A stretch of 64,000 bases of DNA from Chinchilla lanigera (GCF_000276665.1 NW_004955416.1:4232623-4296622); one strand, 5' to 3'; shown: positions 36,820-50,300, numbered from the stretch's first letter. Made by a program: numbers and translations. The notes: generated by a model not told the origin, from the letters alone.

Positions 36820-37620
36820 TTGGCTTCCTAATGAGCTCACTAAAAACCTAATTCATCTCCCATAACCCTCCTCAGCCCTCCTTGAAATCCACCATTATGG
36901 AAATTATAGATGAAACATTTCCAGGCTGGGTTCAAGCCAGTGTGTCTTCAACAGGCAGGGCCCTGACCCCTACCCTGAGCACAAGGGAGCGAGGTCCAGC
37001 TCGGAACCGCTCCCACCGCAGCTTCCAGAATAAAGAGGCTGAGCTGGGTTAAGACTCTTTCTCAGGGTGACAATGATTTCCGCCTTAACACCCTCCCTCT
37101 TGCCCATGAATGTGGGAATTTCGTGGGTTCCACAGTACATAAAATACAAGCTGCAATGCAGGAGAGGAGAAATGAGTTGTACTAATGACAAATAGCTGAA
37201 GCAGGCTAATGTGAATTCCCAGTCTGTTCATGAGGAAACTCCCCGGGTTCCTCATTACATGGAGTCAAGTCCTCACGGCACCTAGCCTGTAACTGGAAGA
37301 TTACTGAATTGATGGATCCTTAGTTTAAAATGCAGCTGTTTTATTCTGCTTTAGTAATTAATTCTTTTTCCAATACTCTATTGATTAAGCGTAGACCCTG
37401 ATAAAGTTCAAACTGAGAAGAATCTCTCGTGGCGTCCTTAGTTGCTCAGGAGAGTCAATGAAAACTTCCTACAATTCCACCTGCCTCCTCAGAGTGCTGA
37501 TCCAATGAACAGAACAGTTTTTTTCTCATAAATTAGTCAGGCCATGTGGAGCTGTATTAGCTGATCGTTGCTTTTGTCTCTCTACTTGCTGACTTGCTTT
37601 TCAGTTTTGCTGGCCTTTGT
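36820..37620. promoter_or_regulatory. candidate conserved non-coding region
   Basis: Repeat-free, moderately GC-balanced DNA with CTAATGAGCTCAC, CCACCATTATGG and TTTAGTAATTAATTC, and a CTATTGATTAAGCG at about 37377-37390 reminiscent of a PBX/HOX-type TGATTAA core. Role inferred. Confidence 0.3.
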
Positions 37621-40600
37621 GCTGTCACACACAAAGTCGGAGCGCAGCTGCCATTCTGAACCCAAACCAAGGTAAAGAACAATTCGTACAAACTACATTT
37701 TCCCCCATTTTATACAGCTGCAACTCCCTGAGCTGTACAGGGCTCAATGGGGCCTCCTGGGACCCAACTAGCTGAGAAATCAGTGCTAAAGCATGCAGAC
37801 ACATTGTGGAACTGGAAAAAATAAAATAAGCTATTTTCTTCGAGGTTTTGCCAGGCATTGGGGTTCCCTCCACAGACGCCCCGCAGCCTTTGCCCCATAG
37901 AAATGATGCTGCCCTACTTTCAGCAGTGCTACAATCCTAGTTTGTTTTGTAGTGGACGTTAAGGAATGACAGAAGACAGGATAAAAAGAGTGATCCGAAG
38001 ACCAAGGCCTGCATCCTGGGCTGGTCAGGTGGCAGGAGAATTAGTGAACAGCTATTAACCACACAGGCGTGGAGTGTAACCATATATAAATGGCCATTAT
38101 GACCACAATGGTATTTAGTAATAAGAGGAATCACCAACACAGCGCTCCTTTTCAAAGGGTCACATGTACCAGGGATCAATGTTGGTGAGTAAAACAAGCA
38201 CGATCACAGAGTTTCTCAGGTTACAGCCCAACACAATAGATTTTTGTTTCTGCGAAGATCATTGCTACCGGGAATGCTTTTAGAGCAAAGGACTCATTCT
38301 CTGTACTCCACCCCCACACCCGCAAACCCACCTAAGGCCACCAAGCCGATGTGCACCGGCTTAGTTCCCTGCAGGAAAAGAGCTCGCAGACATGGGTTCT
38401 AGCCCAAGAGCCAGTGGGGAGAACATAGGGTTTTCTCAGGTCCCTTGCAACATACATTCCTAGGATAACTCATATTGCTTGCTTTTAATTCCGTTTCAGA
38501 CAGTGGGGATAACAGTAAAGGTCTGGAAGAATTTTAGGAAATTCCCTTAAGTTTTTCTTATCAGTTGATACTAAACCCAGAGCTAAAACCAAGTCAGCCC
38601 CTCTGATAGAGCTGCTGGGGGTGTTTTCATTCTCTCCTGGGCTGGGGCTGAGAGTACATTCCCACCTTCACAGCATTCCTTCCTGGGTCAGAAGGTCATC
38701 TCTCACAGCACTCCCCAGCAGACACTCGGTTGTCAAAAGGCTGCACCATGTGATCTGGGCAGGCACTCCTAACAAAGCTCTCTCCTCCCTGGGAAACAAA
38801 TTTTGCATGTCTAAATAATTTCTGCCTTAGAAATGGGTTTTCTTCCTTCCACCCCCACTGGCCTCTTCAATTTCAAAACAATGAGAACAGCAGCAGGCAT
38901 CAAACTCCTCAGGAAACTGTCCAGAGATCCTTGGGGTCAAGGTTCCGCTGCTTCTCCTGGGCCGAATTATGTATGAGGAAAGGTACCTGCCAGAAGTGAC
39001 GCTGATCTCTCTTTTCCAGGGGATTTCTTTCAAAAGGAAAACCTCCCTTTTAAAGCAAATACACATATTTTGAAGAAGTAAGAAATTATGAATGGAAAAA
39101 TTAATCTGAATAAAAGGTATTCGGTAAGAATCATTAATAAAGATAACTTTTTGGCTTAATGTACACTCAGTTACATTTATCTGACCGGTGACTAAATAGT
39201 GCGTGATGGGGCACAAAAGCAAAGATAAGGAGTAAGAAGTTCACTTGCTCCGCGCTCACCACTGACACAGCGTAAAGTTTGCCGCCTGTGCTACACTATG
39301 AATACACGGTCCCCATACTAAAGGGGCCAACTTCACCTTTTTCCTTTTCTTTTTAATTTCTTCTGCCAAGATGAATAATATAATGATTTTCTCATTGTTG
39401 TGAATTGTTACTTAGAGCAGCTTGAAGCTCTCAGATGCAATCCAAAATGAGTCATTTATTTCTAAAAGAGAGTCAAACAAGTCTATCAACACTGCTTCTA
39501 TTTATAAAGTATACATATATATATACATATATATAAAAGAGTACAGTAAAATAGTCATGGCTGACAATCTACATATGGGAGACAGAGAATTAGAGATAGA
39601 ACTCTTTTAAGAATTAGAGACACTTTCAACTTATTTGACCTAGTAGTCCTAATTTGCTTAGGAACTAAGGAGCTGTGTATTCATTTACTCAAAAACCTTA
39701 ATTAAATATCTCAGAAATGGAATCTCCACTGCAAGTCTTGAAGATACTAAGATTTGCAGATATAAAATATTTTCCCAAATGTACTTTTCAGTTTTTAATT
39801 ACCAAATTTTCCAAAAGTACATTTTTTTCAAAACTCATTTTCATGTGGTCCCCTGTAGTCGTCTTGGACTAGCAGGAATGACAAAGATGGATATCCTTAA
39901 GAACGGATATCATCTCACTTGGTATAAGCTACAAACTTTAAAGACCTCGGTTTTATAAGCTTTCCTTAGGTTAGGCGTTACAGTGTTCTAAAAACAGTGT
40001 TATGGGCTGTTAAACTAGGCACGTGTTCTGCCCTGCTGTCTTAATTCCTGGAAGTCTCTGTGCAACATACTTCCAAGTTTAGTATCTGTAACCCCTTCAG
40101 TATCTGTAACCTCTGTGCTTTTTCTGTATTTGGAAGGTAACTGAAAACTGGTGAAACAATTATCACATGTGCTCAAACAGGGAAAAACACTAGGTAAGAG
40201 GAGAAATTGGTATTTAAAATTTTTAAAGACATTTGGATGGAATGCAAGTAAATAATTGAGTAAAAAAATATGATCTTTTTGTAAGGACTTATAAACTTAG
40301 CACCATTTCAGTATTATGAATTAGGTGCTTAGCATTTGGGAGCAGCTATAGAGGTATAAGGATTCCGTGCAATTTTAATAACTGTAGAGAGTGGCTCTAA
40401 AAATAGGAACTTGCAGGCCAAAATCATGTTTTACCCATCGAAGAAATCTGAGAAGAAAATCAATACATAATAATGAAGTGGTATGAATCTAATTATCATC
40501 TGTTTTTGAGAGTATCATAGATTTTGTAGCCCTATCAATCAAAAAAGGAAATTAACTAAAAACTTAAGAATTCCCTACAGAGGCTATATGATGTAGTTAG

Positions 40601-40756
40601 TAATTTTAAATAGGGTTAGACTCCTGCAAAAATTTCCGTCTGAGCCTCATTCCTGTTATTATCTTACCTGCACATAGGACTCCAGCCCAGACACCCTGTA
40701 GCTAATATGAAAGCGGACCTTCTTAGGTACTCTCCTAAGTATAACAGTGGAGAAGG
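37621..40756. other. intronic DNA, no recognised gene or repeat
   Basis: Unique sequence apart from a short TATATA-rich tract near 39508-39536. Open frames here are short and without homology. Confidence 0.5.
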
Positions 40757-40757
40757 G

Positions 40758-40832
40758 GGTCAAACAGTTGGGAGAGTGCTTGCCTAGCATGCTCAAGGCT
40801 CTGAGTTTGATTCCCAGCATCTCTCCCTAAAA
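40758..40832 (+). repeat. old ID-like SINE
   Basis: AGGGGGTCAAACAGTTGGGA, AGTGCTTGCCTAGCATGCTC and GAGTTTGATTCCCAGCATC form a diverged ID with a CAGCA-type 3' end. After it comes A7 and a second CAGTTGGGAGA, which may be a target duplication. Confidence 0.7.
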
Positions 40833-41266
40833 AAACAGTTGGGAGATAGGGACCAAGGGACTAGGAAAACTCCCTAAAAGACACCAAGTTAGCATATCAA
40901 AATACACCAGGTATCCAAGGAGATCACACAGGCCCAGCGCACAGTGAAAGTACTCAAGAGCGGATACACTCATTTACATCTTGTCTAGGAAACAGACTAA
41001 TCCATAAAATCCTAGTAAAACAATGACTGCACCTCTATCTGTAACATATCTTTAACATTTAGGTCTTAAGGTAAAACCACCAAACACCAACCTACTACAG
41101 ATTAGAGTGCTTAGTTGCTAAGATATCCACAGTAAATACACATGAAGAATACTTCAGAAGTAATTGGTTACCATGTCTACCCTTGCTTAGTCATACCACA
41201 GTATATTGAGCCTGAAACAAATCTTTCAATATTTGCATGTCACTTTTTTTTAAAAATCTTAAAAGT

Positions 41267-41390
41267 AACACTAGGTGTAATCCTAGCACTTGGGAGGCTG
41301 AGGCAAGAGGATCACCATGAGTTAGAGGCCATCTTGGGCTACATAGTGAGGTCAAGGCCAGCCTATACTCAAAAAAAAAAAAAAAAAAAA
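41267..41390 (+). repeat. B1 SINE, 5'-truncated
   Basis: The copy begins at ACTAGGTGTAATCCTAGCAC, missing the B1 head, and carries the 29-bp duplication and an A18 tail. Flanking AAAAATCTTAAA(A)GT before and after is a target-site duplication. Confidence 0.85.
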
Positions 41391-41629
41391 TTTTAAAAAA
41401 AATCTTAAAGTGACAAAATCATTTCTCTGAAATAAATTATAGGGGGTAGGCAACGGGGGAGGTGGTTGTAGAAACTAAGATTTGTCATCACCAGTTTTTC
41501 TAAAACCCTTTTCAGAAGTGCAGCAGTATTTCCTCGTCAGTTTTGAAACCTAGATGTTTCATGATAAATAAAGTGGCAGCCATAAAACATCTGAAAATAA
41601 CTTTTTAAAAAAATCTTGAAAAAAATTTT

Positions 41630-41771
41630 GGCCAGGCATAGTGGTGCATGCTTATAATCTCAGCACTTGGGAGGCTGGGGCAGGAGGATCACCATGAGTT
41701 CAAGGCCATCCAGGCTACATAGTGAGTTCAAGGCTAGCCTGAACTAATGGTGAGACCCTGTCTCAAAAAAC
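41630..41771 (+). repeat. B1 SINE with 13-bp target-site duplication
   Basis: GGCCAGGCATAGTGGTGCAT, GCACTTGGGAGGCTGGGGC and tandem GAGTTCAAGGC copies mark a full B1. AAAAATCTTGAAA at 41609-41621 and 41772-41784 is the target-site duplication. Confidence 0.9.
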
Positions 41772-41848
41772 AAAAATCTTGAAACTGTTTAAAACAAGCA
41801 GAATATTAAAAAATCAATAAAATTTGTAAAATTCAAAACAAGGTATTT

Positions 41849-41940
41849 TATTTCTTTTTCTTTTCCTGTACCTGGAATCGAACTCATGACCTTGTGCTTG
41901 CCAGGCAGGCACTGTGCCGCTGAGGTAAATCTCCAGCCAC
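41849..41940 (-). repeat. ID SINE with target-site duplication
   Basis: Reverse ID: TTCCTGTACCTGGAATCGAA, CTCATGACCTTGTGCTTGCC, CTGAGGTAAATCTCCAGCC. Flanking GGTATTTTATTTCTTT (41842-41857) and GGTATTTTACTTCTTT (41941-41956) differ at one base. Confidence 0.9.
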
Positions 41941-42982
41941 GGTATTTTACTTCTTTAAGTAAACTGTGTTAAGATCCTAGGGTAAATTACAACTAAGACT
42001 AGAATGTGGGGCTCCTGAAACTGTAATGCCAGTGATAGTCTTGGGAACCTCCTGAGATGTTTCTGCTCTGCCTCAACAGTAACAAGTTATAGGAAAAGGG
42101 ACAGGAGCCTACTAGGGGCCCAGGTATCCACGGCGAGCCACTCTGTCCTGTGACTCAGTTCTCTGGTCTTCAGTACAACACTCTCTCTATATGGCACTAA
42201 CCTGACAATGCCTAGTGTAAAGTGGCAGGGTCTTAGGTATTATTGCAGTGTGGCAGATTCCAATTTATCTTTTTGGAGAAGAAATAGGATTGGCAAGTCA
42301 GGACTATAAAATTAAGACTGTCCCTCCTTCAAAAGTTGCAATAATAAGCAGCAAAAATCAATAAAGGCCTTCAGTTACAAAAATATAAACTGCAGAAGGG
42401 AGGACAGAGCTCAAAGATACTGTCAACGAGGCAGAGGGAAGCTTTACACATGCGCCCTGGCACATACAACTTCAGTCGGTTTGGTGTCAGCAGTCTTGTG
42501 CTAAGACACATTAGATTTTCTACCTAAAAATCTATCCATATGTGTCTAGGGTAAACACATAGGAATTTGGAGTCAGTGATTTTGTATTTCATCATTCTGT
42601 TCATTAAAATAATAGCTAGAAAACTCTGGTCATTTGGCTGTTGAAATAATATCCAAAAAATGTAACAGGGCTCTAAGGCTGTCAGGAAATAGTATCTTTG
42701 ATTCTAATATTACATACTATCAGAGATTTCTCAAGATCATAGGTGGCTTTACAACCTGATACCAAACAGGAGTTTATAGGACAGATTTTTAGAAAAGAGT
42801 TTGAGCTCTAATACTGTTATGGTTAATGATATACCAAAAAACCTTAGAGAAATGTTCAGGTATATGACAAAATATCACAACCCACCTGAGCTTTTCAGAA
42901 TGGAAAAAAAACATCCTCAGCCCAGATTTCTGGGCTTAGAACAGGTATTTCACACTACCTGACACCTCTTCTAGTAGACAAG

Positions 42983-43180
42983 GTGTGGTGCAGAGGTTTA
43001 GTGCCTGAGTTTTGGGTCTAACAGACTTCTATTAGAATCTTGGCCCTACCACTTTCTAGATATTTGCAGTAAGGCCAGTTTCTTAGCCTCAGTTTTCCTA
43101 ACTGGAAAACCTACATCAGGTTTCCAGGGCTAAATTGTACAAAATAGACACCTCACAGTACCTGACATACAGCAGTTGTC
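42983..43180 (+). repeat. MIR SINE, near full length
   Basis: AGAGGTTTAGTGCCTGAGTT, TAGAATCTTGGCCCTACCAC, TTTCTTAGCCTCAGTTTTCC and CCTCACAGTACCTGACATAC follow MIR in order. Confidence 0.75.
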
Positions 43181-43544
43181 AAACAAAACTGCCATAACGA
43201 TAATGATCTTGCTACTGTGGCCACGTTTGGGCATACATAACATAGGTACCTTTCCTTGATCTAATGTTCTTTTTTCCCACTGACAGTAATAATCAAATAG
43301 AAGAACTTGGACCCAGCTACAGTAAAGATGTGATACTCAACAAAGTTAGTATCTGGAAAGAGAATGACTGGACTCCAGATAGCACTCTTTAAAGTTCTTA
43401 AACAAGAAATTAGACCACATATCGCATTAGATTTTTTCCTCCCTAATAGCATATGGCACATTATAAGGAGGGTTTGAAAAGTGAACTAATGTGAAGAGAA
43501 AAACTTCCTTGCCCAGTGGGTGTTACATTGAAAGATCTGTGTTG

Positions 43545-43651
43545 GGGCTGGGGATTTAGCTCAGTGGCACAGCGCCTGCCTGGCAAAAGCAAGGTCATGA
43601 GTTTGATTCCTGGTACTGGAAAAAAAACCTAAAAAAAATTAGCAAAAAAAA
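43545..43651 (+). repeat. ID SINE with perfect 15-bp target-site duplication
   Basis: The body GGGCTGGGGATTTAGCTCAG ... TTTGATTCCTGGTACTGG is followed by a long A-rich tail. GAAAGATCTGTGTTG at 43530-43544 recurs exactly at 43652-43666. This is the cleanest insertion in the window. Confidence 0.93.
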
Positions 43652-43666
43652 GAAAGATCTGTGTTG

Positions 43667-45660
43667 AAATTGTTGTTTGGGTCAAACAATTCTTAGACTA
43701 GAACTTGTCATGGTTTAGAACAAAATAATCTGTTGTTGTCCAGTATATGAAAAAAATTTGATCAGAAGGACTTCATGATTAATTAGGTAGTAGTTTCTGA
43801 GGAGAGTATTTAATTTATAAAAGCAAAGAAAAAAAAACCAGATCTTATGGGCCTGTGATTTCTTACAATAGCTCAACCAAAGTAAAATATTATTTTATGT
43901 GGTTTAAAAGAGAGAAAATATCCCCACCTGTGTCTCTATACAGCCTATCAAATATGTAGAAAACTAGGAAATCAAAGATGACTTTGTATATATCTACTTA
44001 TTCTCAGAGCTGACATCAACAATCAGTACCAAAATACTGTATTTAGGGTATAATGCACATTAAGTGGGTTTTTCTCTTTTGTGTAATTGCATAAAAATAT
44101 ATCTAGAATATAAATATGTATTACTGTAAATACCCACAATTGCAAACACACAAAATCTGCATCATTTACAAAATGAAAACAGACATTATGAATCCTATTT
44201 GGAATTCTTATAGTAAATAACACAATAAAACACATTTACATAGGCAAATGAATTGGATTAAAACAAATTTAGAAAAATTTCTTATTACTATGAAGAATGA
44301 CATCTCAATTTTTATTTTCATTAGTCAAAATAACTAAAGAAATCAGAGAACTTAATTTTAACTGTTTAGACACCATCAGCATTGTCATAGAACTTGAGCA
44401 AAAGAAGGTATAAGAACACTTACACATGAGAAATTTTATGATTGGAGTATCAAAAGCTATTGTCTTTAAGAAATCCTGAAACTCTATAGGTTTTGAGAAA
44501 GTCAGGGTTAACTTCTCTTTAACCACAAACCCAATCTAGTCAGTAAAAAATCAACAAACAAGTACAACATTTCTAAAGAGGGAATAAAATATCTATTGTC
44601 TGGTATTACTTCTTAGGCAACTAACTCCTGCTAAAATGTTCAACCAGAGACAACTAGATATTTACTAAATATGCTTTTTTAGATATTTATGAAAGCACAG
44701 AAAAATTATGAGCATAGGATCCCACATGATTTTTTAAGTGATGACTAAATATAATCCTAATTCCTCTGACCTTTTATGATGTAATAATAGTTCAAAAATT
44801 TTTCAGCATCGAATCAACTAGAATTGGAATTACTCACATGACCTCCATTCAAAGCCCACCCTTTCAAAAGTGCATAATGTAAATTTTGGAAGCCCTCAGG
44901 CAGGTGGTAGTTTAAGCCCTTCAACCAGTGGATTGCTGGCAATCAAATGCAAGGTCTCAGAGACTGGACATGTGGCTTCATGCTTTGACACTACTATAGG
45001 CACTGAGATACATCTCTGGAGATTTGTCAGGAACAACCCTGGAAGTCAAGAACTAAAGAGAGTGTCAAGAAATCCTTTAGGGAAAAAATATTGCCAAAGA
45101 GAAGAGGAAGCCTGACTGGCTCCTTTTTATTTTGTAGTAGGGCAGAAATATAACTTCCTCAGAATACCGAGGATGCCTTGAAGTAATTCAAGATCTCTGA
45201 AGAATTTGTACACCACATGTGACTGACATTGTGGCTTGAATATTGCAGAAGCACCTTTCAATTAAAGAATGTGGTTTTATTTTACTGCTTCAATATTTCA
45301 AGGCAGATAAAAACAAAATGCTAAGCCAATTCATAGCTGAAAAGAAATCACCTTGTCTGAATTTTTTAAAGCTCCTCTAGCGAGCATTTCTAAGGTTGTG
45401 GGGGTATTAAACGGCATTGGTGAGCAAATTAAAAAGGAAATTGAAATGAACAGCTTGGAGAAATTCCTTTTTACTCACACAAAAGTATCTTTTAAAAACC
45501 CGCAATATGAAATATTCACTAACGCTCCAGTTTTTTGATCCAGTTGGATGTGTGATAGTGGAATTGGTAGATTTCCTTGGTTAGCAGGATTCTTTATTAT
45601 CTCCCAAACTGGTGGATGTTTGGTGCAAAGAGCAAATACTGAAACACAAATAAGTGTCAC
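43667..45660. other. intronic DNA, no recognised gene or repeat
   Basis: AT-rich and mostly unique. The 45.24-45.53 kb part (TTCAATTAAAGAATGTGG, GGCAGATAAAAAC) is CNE-like in texture, but I cannot support more. Confidence 0.4.
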
Positions 45661-45663
45661 CGT

Positions 45664-45665
<2 letters not shown>

Positions 45666-45699
<34 letters not shown>
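45666..45699 (+). repeat. (CA)n microsatellite
   Basis: About 17 uninterrupted CA units. Confidence 0.95.
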
Positions 45700-45700
<1 letters not shown>

Positions 45701-45989
45701 CTGAAGACTATGAAATAAGTGTTTTGGGAAGTCCCAGAAGAAAAGCAGTCTCATTTTCTGCCTTTTCTCCTCATGCATGCTTTGCCATTTCTAAACACAG
45801 AAGAAGATCACTACACCTTTAGAATATGCCAGTTTCATTTCTAAATTCTCCCTTCCCAACTCAAACTGACCCTATGGATCTGACCAACATAAATGAAAAA
45901 AATATGGAAAAGAAATTGCTTTTGGAAAGCATAAATCACTGTTTTAAAATCTTTAACAAGTGGCATATGATAGCGAAGGCTTCAATTTA

Positions 45990-46165
45990 ACTTGAAGAAA
46001 TAAAAATGAAAGGTTGTAATAAAGAAATAATAGAAGGGTGGCAGCCTTTCGATTAGAAAAATGACATGGGGGTTTAATGACGTTCTCAGGACGGCCAGTT
46101 GGCTTCATTAAATTTTACACCATTTGTGAGCTGAGTACCTTTTTATGCAAAATGCACTTTGCAGG
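45990..46165. promoter_or_regulatory. candidate conserved non-coding element
   Basis: Unique sequence with TTTCGATTAGAAAAATGACA, GGTTTAATGACG and GGCTTCATTAAATTTTAC just beside a (CA)n tract. Inferred from texture and homeobox-like cores. Confidence 0.3.
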
Positions 46166-46170
46166 TAAAG

Positions 46171-46208
<38 letters not shown>
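46171..46208 (+). repeat. (CA)n microsatellite
   Basis: About 19 CA units. Confidence 0.95.
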
Positions 46209-46209
<1 letters not shown>

Positions 46210-46544
46210 GGCCTTTTTAAAGTCCTTCTGCATCTTTTCTCTTTGGTGATAAGCAAGCAAGTGACCCTCCTCAAGGCCAAACTACCCCCTCTGGAAAATG
46301 GGGGGAAACCTGGAAAATTCTTGGGTGATCACATGAAATTTTCTGTAAACGTGCATTAAGAACTAGAAATGTAAAACTAAATATAAGATATTACTTTACA
46401 GATGTGACCTGGATTTTAAATGATACTATTTGAAAACTAGTATAGATGGCATGTTAGAGTTGGAAGCTGCAGGGACTCTCGCCATCCTTAACACACAGGA
46501 ATATGAGATAAGGTCAGGAGTGCTCAGAGATGATGACAGTGTTA

Positions 46545-46705
46545 ACAATAACTAACTTTTAATGGGAGGTTAGCACATGCCAGGCTTACATTATCACCTT
46601 ATGCCTCCCACCAAACCGCTTTACAAGCTGAACCTAACTGACAGGTAGTAGAGGGTGGAACTCTGCCCAGACTCCCACACACCTGGGTCTGAGCCTCCGG
46701 AAGCT
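46545..46705 (-). repeat. MIR fragment
   Basis: GCACATGCCAGGCTTACATT, ACTGACAGGTAGTAGAGG, GTGGAACTCTGCCCAGACTC and CCTGGGTCTGAGCC follow reverse MIR. Confidence 0.55.
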
Positions 46706-47149
46706 GATCCACACAACTCCTACAGCAGCGCATCGCTAACCGGAAGACCACATTCAGAATCTCATCTGGTGAGCCCACTGCACTCTGGGCTTGCGGGTTT
46801 GGGGTAGCATTTGTCTTGGCACTAAACCACAGTACATAGGAAACTAAAAATGTGACCTCAAACTTCCCCAGACTTTTACCTTTCTCTTAGCCTTTCTTCT
46901 GCAAGCCTTGCCTTGCTTGTGTCTGTGCTATAGTACAAGCACAATGGAAAAACAGACCAGCAAAAATTTTGAACTAATTTCTCTTCCTTTTTGTAATTAT
47001 ACTGTATCCTGAAATTCACAGAAAGTGATGTGGGCATAAAGTTTAAGCTATGGAGCCAAAACTAATAAAGTCAGTGGCTTCTGATACATGTATGTTACTA
47101 CTACCATTATCATTATTATTATCATTTTCCCTTTCATGAAGCATATCGT

Positions 47150-47305
47150 ATATTCAACCCAGTGCTTAGAGATCCAAATACATGACCAAATTTAATTCTC
47201 ACACCAGCTTTATGAGATAGATATGGCTGTCTGTATTTTATAAATGCGGACAAATGGGCTTAGACAAGTTAAACAAATCACATAACATCACACCAAGTGT
47301 GGGAG
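47150..47305 (-). repeat. MIR fragment
   Basis: CCCAGTGCTTAGAGATCC, ATTCTCACACCAGC, TTTTATAAATGCGGACAAAT and ACAAGTTAAACAAATCACAT follow reverse MIR. Confidence 0.6.
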
Positions 47306-50300
47306 TCATCACTATTTCCAAATTCTGTGCTTTTGAATTTTGAATCATAATTTCTCTGCAGAGTATAGAAACACTGCCTTAAACACTGCCTTGTGGGATA
47401 GAACTCATCTTCAGCCGTGACCTCGTGCCCACTTTCTTGTATGACCATTCAACTTTACCTAACAAGTGCTCACACTCGGTAACTGATACTTTGACAAACA
47501 ACAACTTTAGGAGTGCTAAACCCTGAGTCAATGCTAACAACATCTACTAAGCTAATAGACATCATAGCTATTAACCAATTGTCAAGTTACAGCAACAATT
47601 TATTCCACAGATGTGCGCTTATCACAAACTAAATCCAGTCACTTTGACAGCCTGAGGCAATTCACAGAGCTGATCTATGCAGCAAGCACTGGGTGTGTGC
47701 CACCCTCTCTAATCAAGATTGATTTTTTTTCAGTTCTTGTCCTCACCTTTTATAGTCAAAAGTACTATAAAAACTAACCAAATATCACCAGACTACATGC
47801 CTAGGAAGAGGCCCGTAAGTTTATGCAGAAAGACTTCTTTAAAAAAAGAACCTTCATTCAGATGAAAAAATTAAGATGTCACAGATTCAGAGACTACTGT
47901 CACTAGAGCAGAGATGCTGTGTGAAGAAAGACACTGTCCAGAAAATTCCTTCCCACTTTCACTAGTCAGCTACAGAGCAGCAGGTTTCACGGTTCCCACC
48001 AAGCTTTGAAGGGAAGCTTTTGTGACTTTGTTCCCTTAAATGTCCAACATACAGAACAACACACCACTCCGTAAAAATACAATTTTTCTCTAATTTAAAA
48101 AAAAGTGCCTGACATTATTGTTCAGTGTAATCTTATTTTAGCCAATTTGGGAATTTTTTTCCACCTGAGAACAACTTATGCTTTATACTGAAAGAAAAGA
48201 AGCCACTAGAATTCCTTTTAGAGCAAGAAACCACAGAGAAAATTCTCAGTCATTAGGTGACTGCTAACTACACTAGGATGTGTGGCTCACGGGTGTGGAA
48301 ATATCAAAGTCTGTGTCAACGAAGAACAACCGGCCCATGTTTCTACTGTGCTTTGCCAACTGACTAGGGGAGATCTTTTTCACATGGGAAGAGGAACAAG
48401 AGATGGAGGGAGTGGGAAGGAGGAGAGGGAAAGGGGATGGAAAAAGAATTGAAGAAAGAAATCAAAGCAGAGCTTTTGCAAAAGGGTAGGGGAGCAAGAA
48501 CTGGAAGGAGCAGGGAGGAATGGGAGGGACGGGGACAAAAAAGAATTGAGATGTGTTATGTACATGGACCAACTCCCCACGATCAATGCCATCATTAATG
48601 TACTGTGAGTGTGCTTCTAAAACAGAAAGACAAGAAAAAGGACAATAGGTAAAAACTAAGAAATTTGAGTAAAGAATAGAACTCAGTAAAGAAAACAGTG
48701 ATTGTTTCTTCAAATACGTGCATTCATGTTCCTATGTATACAGTGAAGACATTCATCAGAAGTGTTGTAGTTTTCTGATCTAAATTCCTACAAAGTATTC
48801 AAAATCTTGTAGGAAAATTCTTGACAAGAAAACAGTCAGGCTTCATGTCACCATACTGAAAAGAAAGCCTCTTCTTGCTCATTTTCAAGTTGGAGAAACA
48901 AGATGTGGCCGGGCTAATTCTCTCTGATAGCCCAAAGGGTTGACACACTCAAATAGAGAATTATGCCACACATTACTCAGGAGAAGAATATAAAAGTTTA
49001 GAAAGCTTTCAATCATTCGATGACCAAAATGGCCCATATATGTAAATTCTGAGCTTTCTGAATGTCCCTGAATAGGAAACAAATGTCATCCAGCATCCTC
49101 CAACAATGAGGAAGAGTCAAGGTGAGTATTATTGTCGGTAGATATAATAAATGTAGATGACAGTGAGAGATCTCGGATGAGAAGATGCAGGTGGGGTAGG
49201 GCTTTACAGCTCTGTTCCCCCAAGTTTCCCATGAACGGACGATATAGCTCATCCATTGCTCATCACCTAAAGCAAGCAGGGCCAAGCCATCCACTCCCAA
49301 ACAAGCAAAGAGTGCAATTTTCTCTTTCTCCTCTACAGATTTCCACCCAACCTCCAACTCAGAGGACAATTAAAAAAGAAAAGTTTGCTTTTGAGGAAGG
49401 AAGGTACATCATATGCTATGCCTCAAGCTAGGTATTAATTCAGTTCACGTTAGAAGTAAGTCTCCTACGATCCTCATTTACCCATTTTTGAGGGTGTAAT
49501 CAAACCTGCTTACTTTGAATCCAACACTCAAAGCGTATTATTCAAGGCACATTGATGAATACAATGAAGCATAAGTACAAGGAGAGCTGGGTGAATGGAA
49601 TATTCTGTGCAAGAATAGCTGGAGTCCATGAAACTTCTGACCAGAGAGAAAATTGCTTTTTATACAACTGAAAATGAATCCAGAGCCCGTGCTGACCCAC
49701 CTCTTAAATACAAGATGCAAGAAGACTCCGGGGGTGTTAAACTCTGTCTGAATGTACTCATGAGAAAGAAGCAGAGTTGAGGACAGCATTTTCCAGGGTG
49801 TGTTGTAAAGAAGAGTGACCCCAGAGGTAATGCAAAAACTCCTCAATGGTGAAACAAGCAGGGCTGGGGAGCTGTGTGTCTCTACCTTTTGCAAATGTAA
49901 AATACACATTAACAAATTAAGGGAATCTGAGTATTTCTACACTAGAGGAAACCCTCCTATACTTCAGGTTTCAATCTAACCACAGAGTTCTTCTTTTTTG
50001 TTTTTAAAGTAATGTATATTTAAATATCCTCGGAACCATAACTTTTCAAATACAGAAGAGGATATATTTACTCCATCTTGTTGAATTGTTTGTAGATGTT
50101 AATAACTACAATGCTATAAAAATTTACAAAACTGTGTCCTTACAAATTTCTAGAATGCCGAAACGTGTGGGACCTATGTGAATCACAGTAACTTAAGTGC
50201 TTAAATTACTTCAGTGAAAATGTCACAGCTTTTATCTTTTAAAGCTATTAGAAATTTACTTCTTCACTCAAAAGAATATCCATGCTTTCAAATAGACAGT

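Noticed and set aside
43545..43625. tRNA-like sequence with A and B boxes
   Set aside because: It is an ID SINE with A-rich tail and target duplication; the cloverleaf 3' part is not maintained. The same applies to the other ID copies.
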